DNA of 64,000 nucleotides, taken from positions 124,001 to 188,000 of the forward strand of contig JBKBKC010000002.1 in assembly GCA_046294265.1 (NCBI GenBank), given 5' to 3'. Numbering within the stretch: the first letter of the stretch is position 1; each line of letters starts with the position of its first letter. This DNA comes from JBKBKC01 sp046294265. Lineage in GTDB: Bacteria; Pseudomonadota; Alphaproteobacteria; Rhodobacterales; Rhodobacteraceae. The notes under the pieces were generated by a model that was not told the DNA's origin, searched no databases, and was given only the letters and a program-made list of their open reading frames with translations. This document shows positions 8,707-17,569 of this stretch, piece after piece. The translations under genes were made by a program, and so were the position numbers.

Positions 8707-9945
8707 ATGCCAAATCGGTCAGACCCACCCCTGTCGCCTGCCCTCGCCCGCGTTGCCCGTGGCAACCTTTGTGCAGGCTGCGGGGCCTGTGCCGGGCTGG
8801 CCCCCGGCAAGGTGACAATGGCTGAGGCGGCGCCGGGGTTCCTGCGCCCGGTCCAGTCCGCACCGATTTCCGGCGCGGAAGAGGCGGCCATCGCCGCCAT
8901 CTGCCCCGGTCTGGGCCAGCGGGTCGTGGTCGGGGGGCGGCAGGATGATCCACTGTGGGGGCCCTATGTCGCGATGCGGACGGGCCACGCAAACGATGCG
9001 GCACTGCGACATGCGGCTTCGTCGGGTGGCGCGTTGTCGGCGATCCTTGTCTATCTGCTGATGTCGGGCCGGATCGATGCGGTGGTCGCGAACGGCCCCA
9101 ACCCGGTGCTTCCGGCTGCCAATCGCACGCAGGTGGCAACAGATGCGGCGGGCGTGACCGAAGCCGCTGGGTCGCGCTATGCGCCATCGGCCCCGCTGGC
9201 GGGGCTTGCGGGATGGCTGGCCGAACACCGAGACACCGGGCGCCGGTTCGCGTTTGTCGGCAAGCCCTGCGATGCGGCAGCCCTGCGCGCGCTGACGCAG
9301 CGCGACGCGCAGGCGGCCGAGGCCTTTCCGGTTATCCTGTCCTTCTTTTGCGCGGGTGTGCCCAGCCGCTCCGGGGCGCGCGCGGTTCTGGCGGCCTTGG
9401 GCGTGACCGAGGCTGAGGTGTCCGCCTTCCGCTATCGCGGCAATGGCTGGCCCGGACAGGCCACCGCCACGCTGCATGACGGCACCACGCGATCGATGAG
9501 CTATCACGACAGCTGGGGAAAGATATTGTCGAAACACGTCCAGCACCGCTGCAAGATCTGCGCCGATGGCACCGGCACCGCCGCCGACATCATCTGCGCC
9601 GATGCATGGGAGGCGGATGCCGAAGGGTATCCGCTGTTCACCGAAGGGGCGGGCACCAGCCTGATCGTCGCGCGCACGGCGCTGGGGTCCGAGGTGATCG
9701 CAGCGGCCGAGGCGACGGGCGGCATTGTCACGGCGCACTTCGACCCCACCACCCTCGCCGCGATCCAGCCTGGCCAGCGGGAGCGGCGGCGCGCCCTGTT
9801 CGCCCGTCTTCTGGCCTTGCGCATGATCGGACGGAACGTTCCGAAATACTCCGGGTTACGCATTTCAGAGGCCGCACGGCAAAACCCGTGGCGGCGCAAC
9901 CTGAAGAATTTTCTGGGCACGCTTCGCCGCGCCCTGACAGCGTAA
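8707..9945 (+). CDS. Coenzyme F420 hydrogenase/dehydrogenase beta-subunit-like iron-sulfur flavoprotein
   Basis: A 412-residue protein. Near its N-terminus is a cysteine cluster, CAGCGACAGLAPG, of the 4Fe-4S type, then the two domains typical of F420 hydrogenase/dehydrogenase beta subunits (motifs AASSGGALSA and FVGKPCDAAALR, and a second cysteine group CKICADGTG). Bacteria without F420 often carry such proteins in exopolysaccharide loci beside polysaccharide pyruvyltransferases, exactly as here, where the pyruvyltransferase starts 14 bases downstream. The redox role is unproven. An alternative start 57 bases upstream is open. Confidence 0.8.
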   Translation: MPNRSDPPLSPALARVARGNLCAGCGACAGLAPGKVTMAEAAPGFLRPVQSAPISGAEEAAIAAICPGLGQRVVVGGRQDDPLWGPYVAMRTGHANDAALRHAASSGGALSAILVYLLMSGRIDAVVANGPNPVLPAANRTQVATDAAGVTEAAGSRYAPSAPLAGLAGWLAEHRDTGRRFAFVGKPCDAAALRALTQRDAQAAEAFPVILSFFCAGVPSRSGARAVLAALGVTEAEVSAFRYRGNGWPGQATATLHDGTTRSMSYHDSWGKILSKHVQHRCKICADGTGTAADIICADAWEADAEGYPLFTEGAGTSLIVARTALGSEVIAAAEATGGIVTAHFDPTTLAAIQPGQRERRRALFARLLALRMIGRNVPKYSGLRISEAARQNPWRRNLKNFLGTLRRALTA

Positions 9946-9959
9946 CCCCAAAGGATGTC

Positions 9960-11129
9960 ATGCGCCCCCTTCGCATCTGCCTCATCATGCATTCGACCCG
10001 GTCGGACAACCTCGGCGTGGGGGCACTGACCGCATCCGAGGTTGCGATCCTGCGCGGTATCGCAGATCGAACCGGACGGGTGTTCGAGATCACGGTGCTG
10101 GACTGGAAGGATGCCCGCGCGCCCTATGTCCGCGGCCCGGATATCCGGGTGATCGATCTTGACGGGCGGTTCTTGAAAGATCCGCGCGGGTTTCTGGCGA
10201 CCGTGCGCCGGTCCGATCTGGTCATCGACATCGGCGCGGGCGACAGCTTTGCCGATATCTACGGCGTGGGCCGCCTGCGGCTGATGTTCCTGATGAAGTT
10301 CCTCACGCATCTGGCTGGCACGCCGCTGGTGGTGGCGCCGCAGACCATCGGGCCCTTCACAAAGGGCTGGTCAAAGGCGCTGGCGCTGTTCTCGCTGCGC
10401 AGGTCTGCGCTGGTCGCCACGCGGGATGCCAAATCGACTGCCGCCCTGCGCGATCTTGGCTTTCGCGGGCCGGTGATCGAAGCCTCGGACGTGGCCCTGC
10501 GCCTGCCGTTCACCGCGCCGCCGTCCCGAACGGAGGGGCCGTCTCGCGTGGGCATCAACGTGTCGGGCCTGTTGATGGCCGGGGGCTACACCGGCAAGAA
10601 CGAACTGGGGATCGCGTTGGATTATCCCGGTCTGATCCGCAGCCTGATCGCCGATTTCCAAGGGCGCGGGGCCGAGGTGCATCTTGTCGCCCATGTCATC
10701 GTGCGCTCAGGCCCGATGGTGAAGGAGGACGACTATCGCGCGTCCGAGGCGCTGGCGGCCGAGTTTCCGGGCACCATCCTCGCCCCGGCCTTCGCCAGTC
10801 CGTCCGAGGCCAAGACCTATATCGCGGGGATGGATTTCTTCATGGGTGCGCGGATGCATGCCTGTATAGCGGCCTTTTCCTCAGGCGTTCCGGTGGTGCC
10901 GATGGCCTACAGCCGCAAGTTCGAGGGGCTGTTCGGCTCGCTGGGCTATGCGCGCACCGTCGATTGCACCTCCGAAACAGCCGAGGCAATCCGCGACAAG
11001 ATCTCCGCCGCCTGGGTGGACCGCGCCACGCTGGCCGCCGAGGCGAAAGGCGCGCTTGCCCGGGGCCTCGCAAAGCTCGGGGCGTATGAGGCCGCTGTGG
11101 CGCAGGTGATCGGGGGCCTGCATGCCTGA
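9960..11129 (+). CDS. Polysaccharide pyruvyl transferase family protein
   Basis: A 389-residue protein of the CsaB/WcaK family. Visible family features are the N-terminal MHSTRSDNLGVGALTASE, LVIDIGAGDSFADIYG (the GGG/D motif region), VVAPQTIGPF, the middle loop SDVALRLPF and the C-terminal segment MGARMHACIAAFSSGVPVVP with the conserved R-H pair. These enzymes transfer a pyruvyl group from PEP to a sugar as a ketal, giving the polymer a negative charge. AAGGA sits 5 bases before the ATG. Its end overlaps the start of the next glycosyltransferase by 8 bases, so the three genes form one operon. Confidence 0.87.
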   Translation: MRPLRICLIMHSTRSDNLGVGALTASEVAILRGIADRTGRVFEITVLDWKDARAPYVRGPDIRVIDLDGRFLKDPRGFLATVRRSDLVIDIGAGDSFADIYGVGRLRLMFLMKFLTHLAGTPLVVAPQTIGPFTKGWSKALALFSLRRSALVATRDAKSTAALRDLGFRGPVIEASDVALRLPFTAPPSRTEGPSRVGINVSGLLMAGGYTGKNELGIALDYPGLIRSLIADFQGRGAEVHLVAHVIVRSGPMVKEDDYRASEALAAEFPGTILAPAFASPSEAKTYIAGMDFFMGARMHACIAAFSSGVPVVPMAYSRKFEGLFGSLGYARTVDCTSETAEAIRDKISAAWVDRATLAAEAKGALARGLAKLGAYEAAVAQVIGGLHA

Positions 11130-11976
11130 CACGGCAATCATCATTCCGCATTACAACGATGTCACCCGCCTGCTGCGCTGCCTTGCCGCGCTCATGCCGC
11201 AGGTCGGGGCGGGTATCGAGGTCGTGGTGGTGGACAATGCCTCGACCGACAGCCTCGGCCCGGTCCGCGCCGTCTATCCCGGTCTGCGCATCGTGACCGA
11301 GCCCGCGAAGGGCGCGGCCAACGCCCGCAACCGTGGCGTGGCCGAAACCACCGCGCCCCGTCTTGCCTTCATCGACAGCGACTGCCTGCCTGCCTCCGAC
11401 TGGGTGCAAGCGATAGGGCTGGCCGCACCGAAGGGCGATCTGGTCGGCGGGCGGGTCGATGTGTTCGACGAAACCCCACCCCCCCGCAGTGGCGCGCAGG
11501 CGTTCGAGACGGTCTTTGCCTTCGATTTCAAGACCTATGTGGAACGCAAGGGCTTTTCCGGGTCGGGCAACCTCGTCACCCGCCGTGACGTGTTCGAGGC
11601 GACAGGCCCCTTCATCCACGGCCTGTCCGAAGACCTGGACTGGTGCCGCCGCGCCACGGCAAAGGGCTTTCGCCTCGTCTATGACGACGAGCTGCGGGTC
11701 AGCCATCCGACGCGGACCGACTGGCCCGCGCTGGCCCGCAAATGGAGGCGGATGACCGATGAGGGCTTTGGCGTGAACGGGCGCACCCCCTTGCGGCGCG
11801 TGATCTGGGCGGGCAAGGCGCTCTTGATGCCAGCAAGCATCGTGGCCCATACCCCGAGGGTTCTGCGCCACCCCGCCCTGAACGGCGCGGGAGAGCGGGG
11901 CCGCGCGCTGGTGACCCTTGCACGGGTGCGAGGGGTCCGTTTGGTCTGGATGCTGGCGCAGGCTCTGCGCATTTAG
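11122..11976 (+). CDS. GT2-family glycosyltransferase
   Basis: A 284-residue GT-A enzyme. IIIPHYNDVTRLLRCLAAL and VVVVDNASTDS form the nucleotide-binding core, FIDSDCLP carries the DxD-type metal site, and LSEDLDWCRRA gives the ED acceptor-side motif. It is the last gene of the redox-protein/pyruvyltransferase/glycosyltransferase operon and should add one sugar of the repeat unit. The start overlaps the preceding gene by 8 bases. Donor and acceptor are unknown. Confidence 0.87.
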   Translation: MPDTAIIIPHYNDVTRLLRCLAALMPQVGAGIEVVVVDNASTDSLGPVRAVYPGLRIVTEPAKGAANARNRGVAETTAPRLAFIDSDCLPASDWVQAIGLAAPKGDLVGGRVDVFDETPPPRSGAQAFETVFAFDFKTYVERKGFSGSGNLVTRRDVFEATGPFIHGLSEDLDWCRRATAKGFRLVYDDELRVSHPTRTDWPALARKWRRMTDEGFGVNGRTPLRRVIWAGKALLMPASIVAHTPRVLRHPALNGAGERGRALVTLARVRGVRLVWMLAQALRI

Positions 11977-12135
11977 TCGCCCGGGCCGGCCGCCGTACAT
12001 CGGGCCATTCCGCAAGGTCACCCTGATCGGGGCGCCATGGCGACGGAACGAAACCGGTCAGTGCGCGCTTCAGCCTGTGTGGGGCACTGTGCCCCTCCCG
12101 CCCGGTTTGCGGAATACCTATGAAAGAGTCCCGCT

Positions 12136-12669
12136 ATGTTCGCAAAAACAAAGATGTTCCTGCTCGCAACCGCCGCTGCGGTTGCGATGCCTGCCCTGGC
12201 CAATGCGGCTGTCGTCGTCTTCACCAACACGCTGGTCGCTGACGAAAACTACACCTTCGCCACCGTCATCCAGCCGGGCGACTCGATCGAGTATCGCTTC
12301 ACCGTGCTGGAAAACCTGAACATCCCGCAGTTCTCGATGTCGGCCACGGGCAACAACGCCGAGGCGGACGTGCGCGAAATCCGCTTCGGGTTCATGCAGC
12401 CTGTCACGGGCATGTTCACGACCATCCAGTCCATCGGCTCGGTGGCCGCTGGCTTTGGTTTCATGGAAGGTGCGTCCTTCTCCGCCGGCGACATGTTCGC
12501 CGTGATCTTTCAAGACGGGATCACGAACGACGTTTCCCTGACGCTGTCGTTCGGCACCGAAGTGTCGGCCGTTCCGCTGCCGGCAACCGGCCTGCTGCTG
12601 GCGCCGTTCCTGCTTGCCGGTGGCATCGCGGGCTGGCGTCGCCGCAAGTCGGCGCAAGTCGCCGCCTGA
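12136..12669 (+). CDS. VPLPA-CTERM sorting-signal protein (exosortase substrate)
   Basis: A 177-residue secreted protein. It starts with a Sec signal peptide (ends near PALANAA) and ends with the tripartite exosortase signal: VPLPATG at residue 146, a hydrophobic helix (LLLAPFLLAGGIAGW) and a basic RRRK cluster. That is the VPLPA-CTERM form recognised by exosortase D in Rhodobacterales. The middle is a small beta-rich domain with no recognisable enzyme motif. The matching exosortase is encoded about 10 kb to the right in the same cluster. The protein is probably cleaved and attached to, or released into, the extracellular polysaccharide; its function is unknown. Confidence 0.85.
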   Translation: MFAKTKMFLLATAAAVAMPALANAAVVVFTNTLVADENYTFATVIQPGDSIEYRFTVLENLNIPQFSMSATGNNAEADVREIRFGFMQPVTGMFTTIQSIGSVAAGFGFMEGASFSAGDMFAVIFQDGITNDVSLTLSFGTEVSAVPLPATGLLLAPFLLAGGIAGWRRRKSAQVAA

Positions 12670-12685
12670 ACGGGTCTTGTCAAGT

Positions 12686-12703
12686 CCGGGCCGCGTGGCC
12701 CGG
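12686..12703 (+). terminator. Short hairpin after the VPLPA-CTERM gene
   Basis: A perfect 7-bp stem (CCGGGCC/GGCCCGG) with a GCGT loop lies 17 bases after the stop codon and is followed by TCTTGC. The weak T-tract makes it a moderate candidate for an intrinsic terminator. Confidence 0.5.
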
Positions 12704-12731
12704 TCTTGCAGGCCGATCGTTGACAAAAAAG

Positions 12732-12757
12732 CGGGCACCCTTGCAAAGGGGTGCCCG
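12732..12757 (-). terminator. Intrinsic terminator of the kinase/Wzz/ATPase operon
   Basis: A strong hairpin (CGGGCACCC paired with GGGTGCCCG, loop about TTGCAAAG) followed, on the minus strand, by a run of six T. It sits about 70 bases past the stop of the CpsD-like kinase gene and points away from it, so it should end the minus-strand chain-length operon. Confidence 0.75.
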
Positions 12758-12828
12758 TTGCTCGTTGCGGCAGGGTCGGAGAAAGCCGCGTCCGCTACAT
12801 GCGATCCCTTGCGCGCGTGCCGCGCCGG

Positions 12829-13677
12829 TCAGTCATAGTCGTAGCCGTGGTCGGGGCCTGTATAGCGACACTTGTTCAAAATCACGCCCATGACATTGGT
12901 CTGGGCGGCAAGGTCACGTTCGCAGGTGTCGATCTGCTTGATCGACGTGGCTTCGGCGGCCGCCACCAGAAGAACGGCATCGACCTGGCCGACAAAGGCC
13001 ATCGCATCATCCGACACCAGCATGGGCGGCAGATCGAACAGCATCACGTCGGGGGCATAGGTCTCCTCGATCCCGGCCAGGGCATCGGAAACCGTCGCGC
13101 TTTGCAGGATTTCGGACGGGTTGCGCGTGGCGCTGCGGTTCAGCGCCACCGCAAGGTTTCCGCCGATGCGGCGCGCATGGTCGGCAAACGGTGCCTGCCC
13201 TTCGATCACCTGCGCGAACGACAGCATATCACGAAGGCCCAGCACCGCCGATATCGTCGGGCGCCGCAGGTCCAGTTCGCACAGGATTGTGCGCAGAGTC
13301 GGCTGTCTGGCAAGGCCGAAGGCGAGGTTCAGCGCGATGGTTGTCTTGCCACAGGCCGCAGTCGGCGAGGTGATCGCAACGCGCCGCCACTTGTTCTGGC
13401 GGATCTGCTGCAAAAACCGGGTGCGCATGACGTCGAACGGCACCGCGTCGCGGCCGCCAGCGACGGTCACGATCCGCTGGCGCGCGAGACGCGCGGGGTC
13501 GGGGACGAAAGGCGCAAGCGCCACCCAGTGCGAGTCCGTCGCCGACTGGGCGAAAAAGGGGCCTGCCGGCAACGTCTTTTCGACCGCTGGCTGTTCGGGC
13601 ATCGGCAAGGATGCCGCCGGGATCGGATTGCTGCGCTCTGCGCGCGCCTTTGCAATGGCGGATTGGATGCGTTCCAT
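12829..13677 (-). CDS. CpsD/CapB-type tyrosine-protein kinase (exopolysaccharide regulation)
   Basis: A 282-residue P-loop protein. The P-loop is the BY-kinase/MinD-like variant TSPTAACGKTTIALNLAFGL, then CELDLRRPT (Walker A' region) and VMLFDLPPML (Walker B). The C-terminus ends in a tyrosine-containing tail (KCRYTGPDHGYDYD), the usual autophosphorylation cluster, though short. The gene follows the Wzz-like gene by 13 bases, giving the normal cytoplasmic-kinase/membrane-adaptor pair that controls chain length and export. AAAGGA lies 8 bases before the ATG. Confidence 0.85.
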   Translation of the reverse strand: MERIQSAIAKARAERSNPIPAASLPMPEQPAVEKTLPAGPFFAQSATDSHWVALAPFVPDPARLARQRIVTVAGGRDAVPFDVMRTRFLQQIRQNKWRRVAITSPTAACGKTTIALNLAFGLARQPTLRTILCELDLRRPTISAVLGLRDMLSFAQVIEGQAPFADHARRIGGNLAVALNRSATRNPSEILQSATVSDALAGIEETYAPDVMLFDLPPMLVSDDAMAFVGQVDAVLLVAAAEATSIKQIDTCERDLAAQTNVMGVILNKCRYTGPDHGYDYD

Positions 13678-13690
13678 GTCTGCGTTCCTT

Positions 13691-15283
13691 TCAGCCTGCA
13701 CGGGAAACCGGGACGATGCCCAAAAGACCTGACCGCCGCATGAGACCATCCACGAGCAGGTCAAGCGGCATGTATTGCGTATGAACAAGCCACAGGCCAA
13801 ACGGCACGCCTGCGACAGCAACGGCCATTGCGCCACCGATCATGGCCCGCCTGCGCCTGATTTCGCCGCGCGTGCGCAGATAGGGCAGGGTCGCGAAGGG
13901 CGCGATCCCCAGCTTGGCCGTGATCTCGGCGGGGCGGCGGATGCCGGGATGCAAAAGCTCCAGCAGCAGGACAATGGCGATGCCAAGGGCAAGCCCGATA
14001 CCGACCCCGCCCGCTGCGATCATCGGACGGTTGGGCCGGTCAGGGTTCCGCGGGGGGCTTGCCTGTTCGATGATGCTGATGCGCTGGCCCTTGGACAGGG
14101 CCTCGATGACGTCGCCAGTCTCGGCGCGGGCTTTCTTGGCCACCGTGTCGTCATACTGCGCGCGCAGGTTGGCATAGTCACGCTCCAGCGTGCCCAGTGT
14201 GATCGCATTCGGCGGCGTGGCGTCGATGGTCGCCGCAAGCGCCGTCATCTGGCTTTCGACCTGCGCCCGATTTGCGGCAAGGAAGCGCAACTGGCTGTCC
14301 AGTTCGGCCATCTGGAGGTCGAAGGGTGACATCGGCACGGCACCCGACGGCCCCGCTGTGGCGGCAGGCTGGGCCGACACGATCCGATCCAGCGCCGCGA
14401 TCTGCGCCTCCAGCGCCCGGATGCGCGGATGGGTCGGCGACAGGATGGCAAGGGCGCCGTTCAAATCATCCCGCAACCCGCGAAGCCGGGCCTGTTCGGC
14501 GGTCTCGTTCGGACCTGCCGGGGCGGCGCCATCGGCCACCGCGGCCTTCATCCGCTCCACCTGCGCGCGTCGTTCGCGCAGTTCCGCCTCCTGGCGGTCA
14601 AGCAGCAGCAGACGCTCCTGCGCCGCCGCCTGTTGGCTTCGCCGGAAATCGAGGCTGTCGGGCAGGGCGGTCTTGTTGGCCGCCTTGAAGGCCAGCACTG
14701 CCGCACCCTGGCGCGCCAGTTCCTGATCGAGACGCCGCACCTCCTGTTCGAAGAAATCGAGCGTCTGGCGCGCGACGCCGGTGCGCATGGCCACATCCTC
14801 GCGCAGGATCAGGCCAACCACCTCGTTGGCCACATTGGCCGCAAGCTGCGCGGTCGGGGCCTGGAAACTGACCCGGACAAGCGTTGCCTGCACCGGTCCG
14901 CGCGCGGTCTGGCCGCCGCTGGTCACGATGCCTATGCGTGCGCGCAGGTCCGACACGATCTCGTCGGCGGGCAGGGGGCGGTTTGCTGCCTCGCCGGGCA
15001 GTGGCGCATAGATCTGCAGCCGGTTCGCCATGTCCAAAAGCCGGTCCCGCGTCAGGATGCGCTGCTGGATGATCTGCAGCTGTTCGGTCGCCTGCGTCTG
15101 CACGGTGGAAGCCGCAAGCGCGTCGGGGATCTGCTCGCTTTCGACGACCAGCAGCGCCTGCGCGACAAAGACCGTTGACAGCACCCGCGCCAGCGTGACG
15201 CCTGCCGCCGATCCGATGGCCAGCATCAGCAGGAACCACGGCAGACGCCGCAGGAAAATCGAAACATAAAAACGCAGGTCCAT
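13691..15283 (-). CDS. Wzz/GumC-type polysaccharide chain-length determinant
   Basis: A 530-residue protein with a membrane helix near each end (about residues 10-35 and 430-450) around a long periplasmic region rich in glutamine and alanine coiled coil, the architecture of polysaccharide copolymerases. Residues LLDRQEAELRERRAQVERM and LLRAQYDDTVAKKARAET-like segments are typical of the GumC/EpsB class. It has no kinase domain of its own and is followed directly by the CpsD-type kinase. It should set polymer length together with the polymerase and the outer-membrane exporter. Confidence 0.87.
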   Translation of the reverse strand: MDLRFYVSIFLRRLPWFLLMLAIGSAAGVTLARVLSTVFVAQALLVVESEQIPDALAASTVQTQATEQLQIIQQRILTRDRLLDMANRLQIYAPLPGEAANRPLPADEIVSDLRARIGIVTSGGQTARGPVQATLVRVSFQAPTAQLAANVANEVVGLILREDVAMRTGVARQTLDFFEQEVRRLDQELARQGAAVLAFKAANKTALPDSLDFRRSQQAAAQERLLLLDRQEAELRERRAQVERMKAAVADGAAPAGPNETAEQARLRGLRDDLNGALAILSPTHPRIRALEAQIAALDRIVSAQPAATAGPSGAVPMSPFDLQMAELDSQLRFLAANRAQVESQMTALAATIDATPPNAITLGTLERDYANLRAQYDDTVAKKARAETGDVIEALSKGQRISIIEQASPPRNPDRPNRPMIAAGGVGIGLALGIAIVLLLELLHPGIRRPAEITAKLGIAPFATLPYLRTRGEIRRRRAMIGGAMAVAVAGVPFGLWLVHTQYMPLDLLVDGLMRRSGLLGIVPVSRAG

Positions 15284-15340
15284 CGCTACCACTCCACTAT
15301 CGCCGCAAATTCGCACATGCCGCCCCACCACGCCCCGGCA

Positions 15341-16309
15341 TCAGGAAGACTCGACCCGGCGCAGTGCGGGGGTCAGCACAAGCGGCGCCGGCTTTGCCCT
15401 GTGGACGGCGAAAAAGACATCGTCGTCCAGCACCTGCTGAACAGTGTGCCGGGTCACGCGTCGCTGGTGCTTCGTATAGGCATAGACAAGGGCAAGGTCG
15501 CAAAGCTGGTTGACCAGCCGCGGCACGCCGCGCGTCGCATCGGACACAAGGTCGGAGGCGGAGGGGCCAAACAGTTCACCCTTCCCCCCGGCGACTTCCA
15601 GGCGGTGCCGTATGTAGGCGCGCACCATCTGGCGGTCCATGGCGGGCAGGTGGACGGCCGCCGCCACGCGCTGCGCGAACTGCGTGAGGTCGGGGCGGCG
15701 GACCATGGCGCGCAACTCCGGCTGGCCCACCAGGACAAGCTGCAAGAGCTCGTCCTTGCCAGAATTGATGTTGGTGAACATCCGCAATTCCTCAAGGCTC
15801 TCGCGGCTCAGGTTCTGCGCCTCGTCAAAGATCAGGATGACCCGTCGGCCTGCGGCATACTCGGCGATGAGATAGGCCTGGAACCGGCCGAACAGATCGA
15901 CATAGGTTTCGGTCGGGGCAGCAGGCTGCGCCAGCGCCAGAAGCACCCAGCGCAGCAACTCGCCACGGTCCCCGTGGGCGTTGGACACCAGACCGATGCG
16001 CACGTCCTCGGCCACGCTGCGCAGCATGTGATGCAAGAGCGTCGTCTTGCCCGCGCCCACCTCGCCCGTGACCAGCGTGATCGGTGCCCGGGTCAAAAGG
16101 CCGTATTCCAGCATGCTGTAGGCCTTGCGATGCGGCGCGGACCAGAACAGGAAGTCCGGGTCAGGGACGAGCGAGAACGGCCGTTCACGCAGGTTGAAAT
16201 GCGCGGTGTAGATTTCCAGAGAGGTTCCCATTCGCCCGTCACTGCCTTCTGCTTTGCCGCCTGTTCCTGACGCGGCGCCCGGGCGCGAATCAGCCTTGTA
16301 TTCAATCAT
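15341..16309 (-). CDS. ExeA-like AAA ATPase of the exosortase/EPS cluster
   Basis: A 322-residue protein (296 if the inner ATG is used). It opens with a segment like YTAHFNLRERPFSLVPDPDF, typical of ExeA-type ATPases, then Walker A VTGEVGAGKTTLLHHML and Walker B RVILIFDEAQNLS. A close relative is a regular member of PEP-CTERM/exosortase polysaccharide loci. It probably supports export-machinery assembly at the inner membrane. The upstream start is preferred because it overlaps the stop of a small ORF by 8 bases; neither start has a strong ribosome binding site. It leads the operon with the Wzz and kinase genes. Confidence 0.8.
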   Translation of the reverse strand: MIEYKADSRPGAASGTGGKAEGSDGRMGTSLEIYTAHFNLRERPFSLVPDPDFLFWSAPHRKAYSMLEYGLLTRAPITLVTGEVGAGKTTLLHHMLRSVAEDVRIGLVSNAHGDRGELLRWVLLALAQPAAPTETYVDLFGRFQAYLIAEYAAGRRVILIFDEAQNLSRESLEELRMFTNINSGKDELLQLVLVGQPELRAMVRRPDLTQFAQRVAAAVHLPAMDRQMVRAYIRHRLEVAGGKGELFGPSASDLVSDATRGVPRLVNQLCDLALVYAYTKHQRRVTRHTVQQVLDDDVFFAVHRAKPAPLVLTPALRRVESS

Positions 16310-16586
16310 CCCGGCGCGGCGGTCTGGGTGAGGTTCCACGCGCTCCAAGCGTGCAGCCTCGCTTCGCTCGACGGGCATAACCGGCCGACAAAGTGATGCT
16401 GCAAGACAGCACAACGCGCCCGTTCAGCAGGTCGTTCCAGTAAATCGGACGCTGCCGCAAAATTTCTTGCGGCATGGGGTGTCGCCGAAAAACAACGACA
16501 AAGCATTCATCGTCTGCCTGTTTTTCAGGCGAAATTTTGAGAGTTGTTCCGATGACCTCGACAGGTAACGTAACCGTTTTTGACAT
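16302..16586 (-). CDS. Possible small protein of unknown function
   Basis: A 94-residue reading frame that is not recognised. The first 60 residues (starting MSKTVTLPVEVIGTTLKIS) have a protein-like mix with alternating hydrophobic residues, whereas the last 25 are arginine-rich and less convincing. Its stop overlaps the likely ATG of the ExeA-like ATPase by 8 bases, which suggests coupling. Against it: no clear ribosome binding site, and base composition is more AT-rich than neighbouring genes, so this may simply be leader sequence of the operon. Confidence 0.3.
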   Translation of the reverse strand: MSKTVTLPVEVIGTTLKISPEKQADDECFVVVFRRHPMPQEILRQRPIYWNDLLNGRVVLSCSITLSAGYARRAKRGCTLGARGTSPRPPRRDD

Positions 16587-16793
16587 GTAATAATAGCCAC
16601 TTAATGAACTTTCTCGACGGTTTCGCTGCGCAATCGCTGTTGTTTTTTAGTCATCTGACGTGGTAAGAGCAGTTGTGGGAGAGCACTTGGTTGTGCTCGC
16701 CAAGAACGTGGCAGACTGCCTGTATCTTTAAATGTTGTGGCCTCGCTGCACTGCGGCATCAGTGTCGGGGCTTTGTTCGGAAGGCGTGCGAAA
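16415..16793. promoter_or_regulatory. Divergent control region between the ATPase operon and the sugar transferase
   Basis: About 380 bases with markedly lower GC than the flanking genes, between two divergent EPS transcription units; the left half is partly occupied by a doubtful 94-residue frame. It contains A/T-rich blocks around 16570-16735. No operator or sigma-factor consensus could be assigned. By position it should hold promoters for both arms of the chain-length/initiation genes. Confidence 0.5.
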
Positions 16794-17492
16794 ATGGTTG
16801 TTCGTGATCACGAGGCAATAGACGGCTACGCATACAAGGGCCAGGTTCGCAGGACCGCCGGGGTCGCTATCAACAAGACGCAGGCAGGGCCTTACCGAGG
16901 TGGTGCCAAGCGCATTCTCGACATCCTCATCGTTGTGTTGAGCGCGCCGTTCGTAGTTCCGCTGGTGGCACTGATGGCAATCTTGGTGCGCCGCGACGGT
17001 GGGCCTGCGTTCTACAGACAAACCCGGGTGGGGCAGGGTGGGCGCGACTACACGATGTGGAAGCTTCGCTCTATGGTCGTCGACGCGGACGCCATGTTCG
17101 CGGGTCACCTTGCCGCCAACCCGGCGGCGAGGGCCGAATGGGACGCCACGCAAAAGCTGAAGGATGACCCGCGCATTACCAGGTTCGGTCGGTTCTTGCG
17201 GAAATCCTCGCTCGATGAATTGCCGCAGCTTTTGAATGTGCTTACGGGCGCGATGAGTATCGTGGGCCCGCGCCCGATGATGCCGTGCCAACAGCCGCTC
17301 TATCCCGGGAATGCCTACTACCGCCTGCGGCCGGGGATAACCGGGCCGTGGCAGGTTTCGGCCCGCAACGAGGGCCGTTTCGACGACCGCGCCGCCTATG
17401 ACGACGCCTACGAGCGCGACTTGTCCCTTGCCACGGATGTCGGGCTGATCCTTCGCACATTCCGTGTGGTGCTGCGCGCTACCGGATACTGA
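16794..17492 (+). CDS. Undecaprenyl-phosphate sugar phosphotransferase (ExoY/WcaJ type)
   Basis: A 232-residue protein with a single membrane segment (about residues 40-65) followed by the catalytic domain of bacterial sugar transferases: KRILDILIVVLSAP, FYRQTRVGQGGRDYTMWKLR, DPRITRFGRFLRKSSLDELP and the hallmark MSIVGPRPMM. It transfers the first sugar phosphate from a UDP-sugar to undecaprenyl phosphate, so it starts the repeat unit of this cluster. The shorter ATG was chosen with GGAAGG about 10 bases upstream. The large N-terminal membrane domain of WbaP is absent, as in ExoY. Confidence 0.9.
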   Translation: MVVRDHEAIDGYAYKGQVRRTAGVAINKTQAGPYRGGAKRILDILIVVLSAPFVVPLVALMAILVRRDGGPAFYRQTRVGQGGRDYTMWKLRSMVVDADAMFAGHLAANPAARAEWDATQKLKDDPRITRFGRFLRKSSLDELPQLLNVLTGAMSIVGPRPMMPCQQPLYPGNAYYRLRPGITGPWQVSARNEGRFDDRAAYDDAYERDLSLATDVGLILRTFRVVLRATGY

Positions 17493-17569
17493 CGCCGCAA
17501 AAGCGGGCCGCGCCTGCCGCAGCCTGCGCCCACCCAGCTCTGCCTGTATTTTTGTCTCAAGGGTTCAAC

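Noticed and set aside
15341..16414. A longer start for the ExeA-like ATPase at 16414
   Set aside because: The added residues have no family match, lack a ribosome binding site and would overlap most of the control region.
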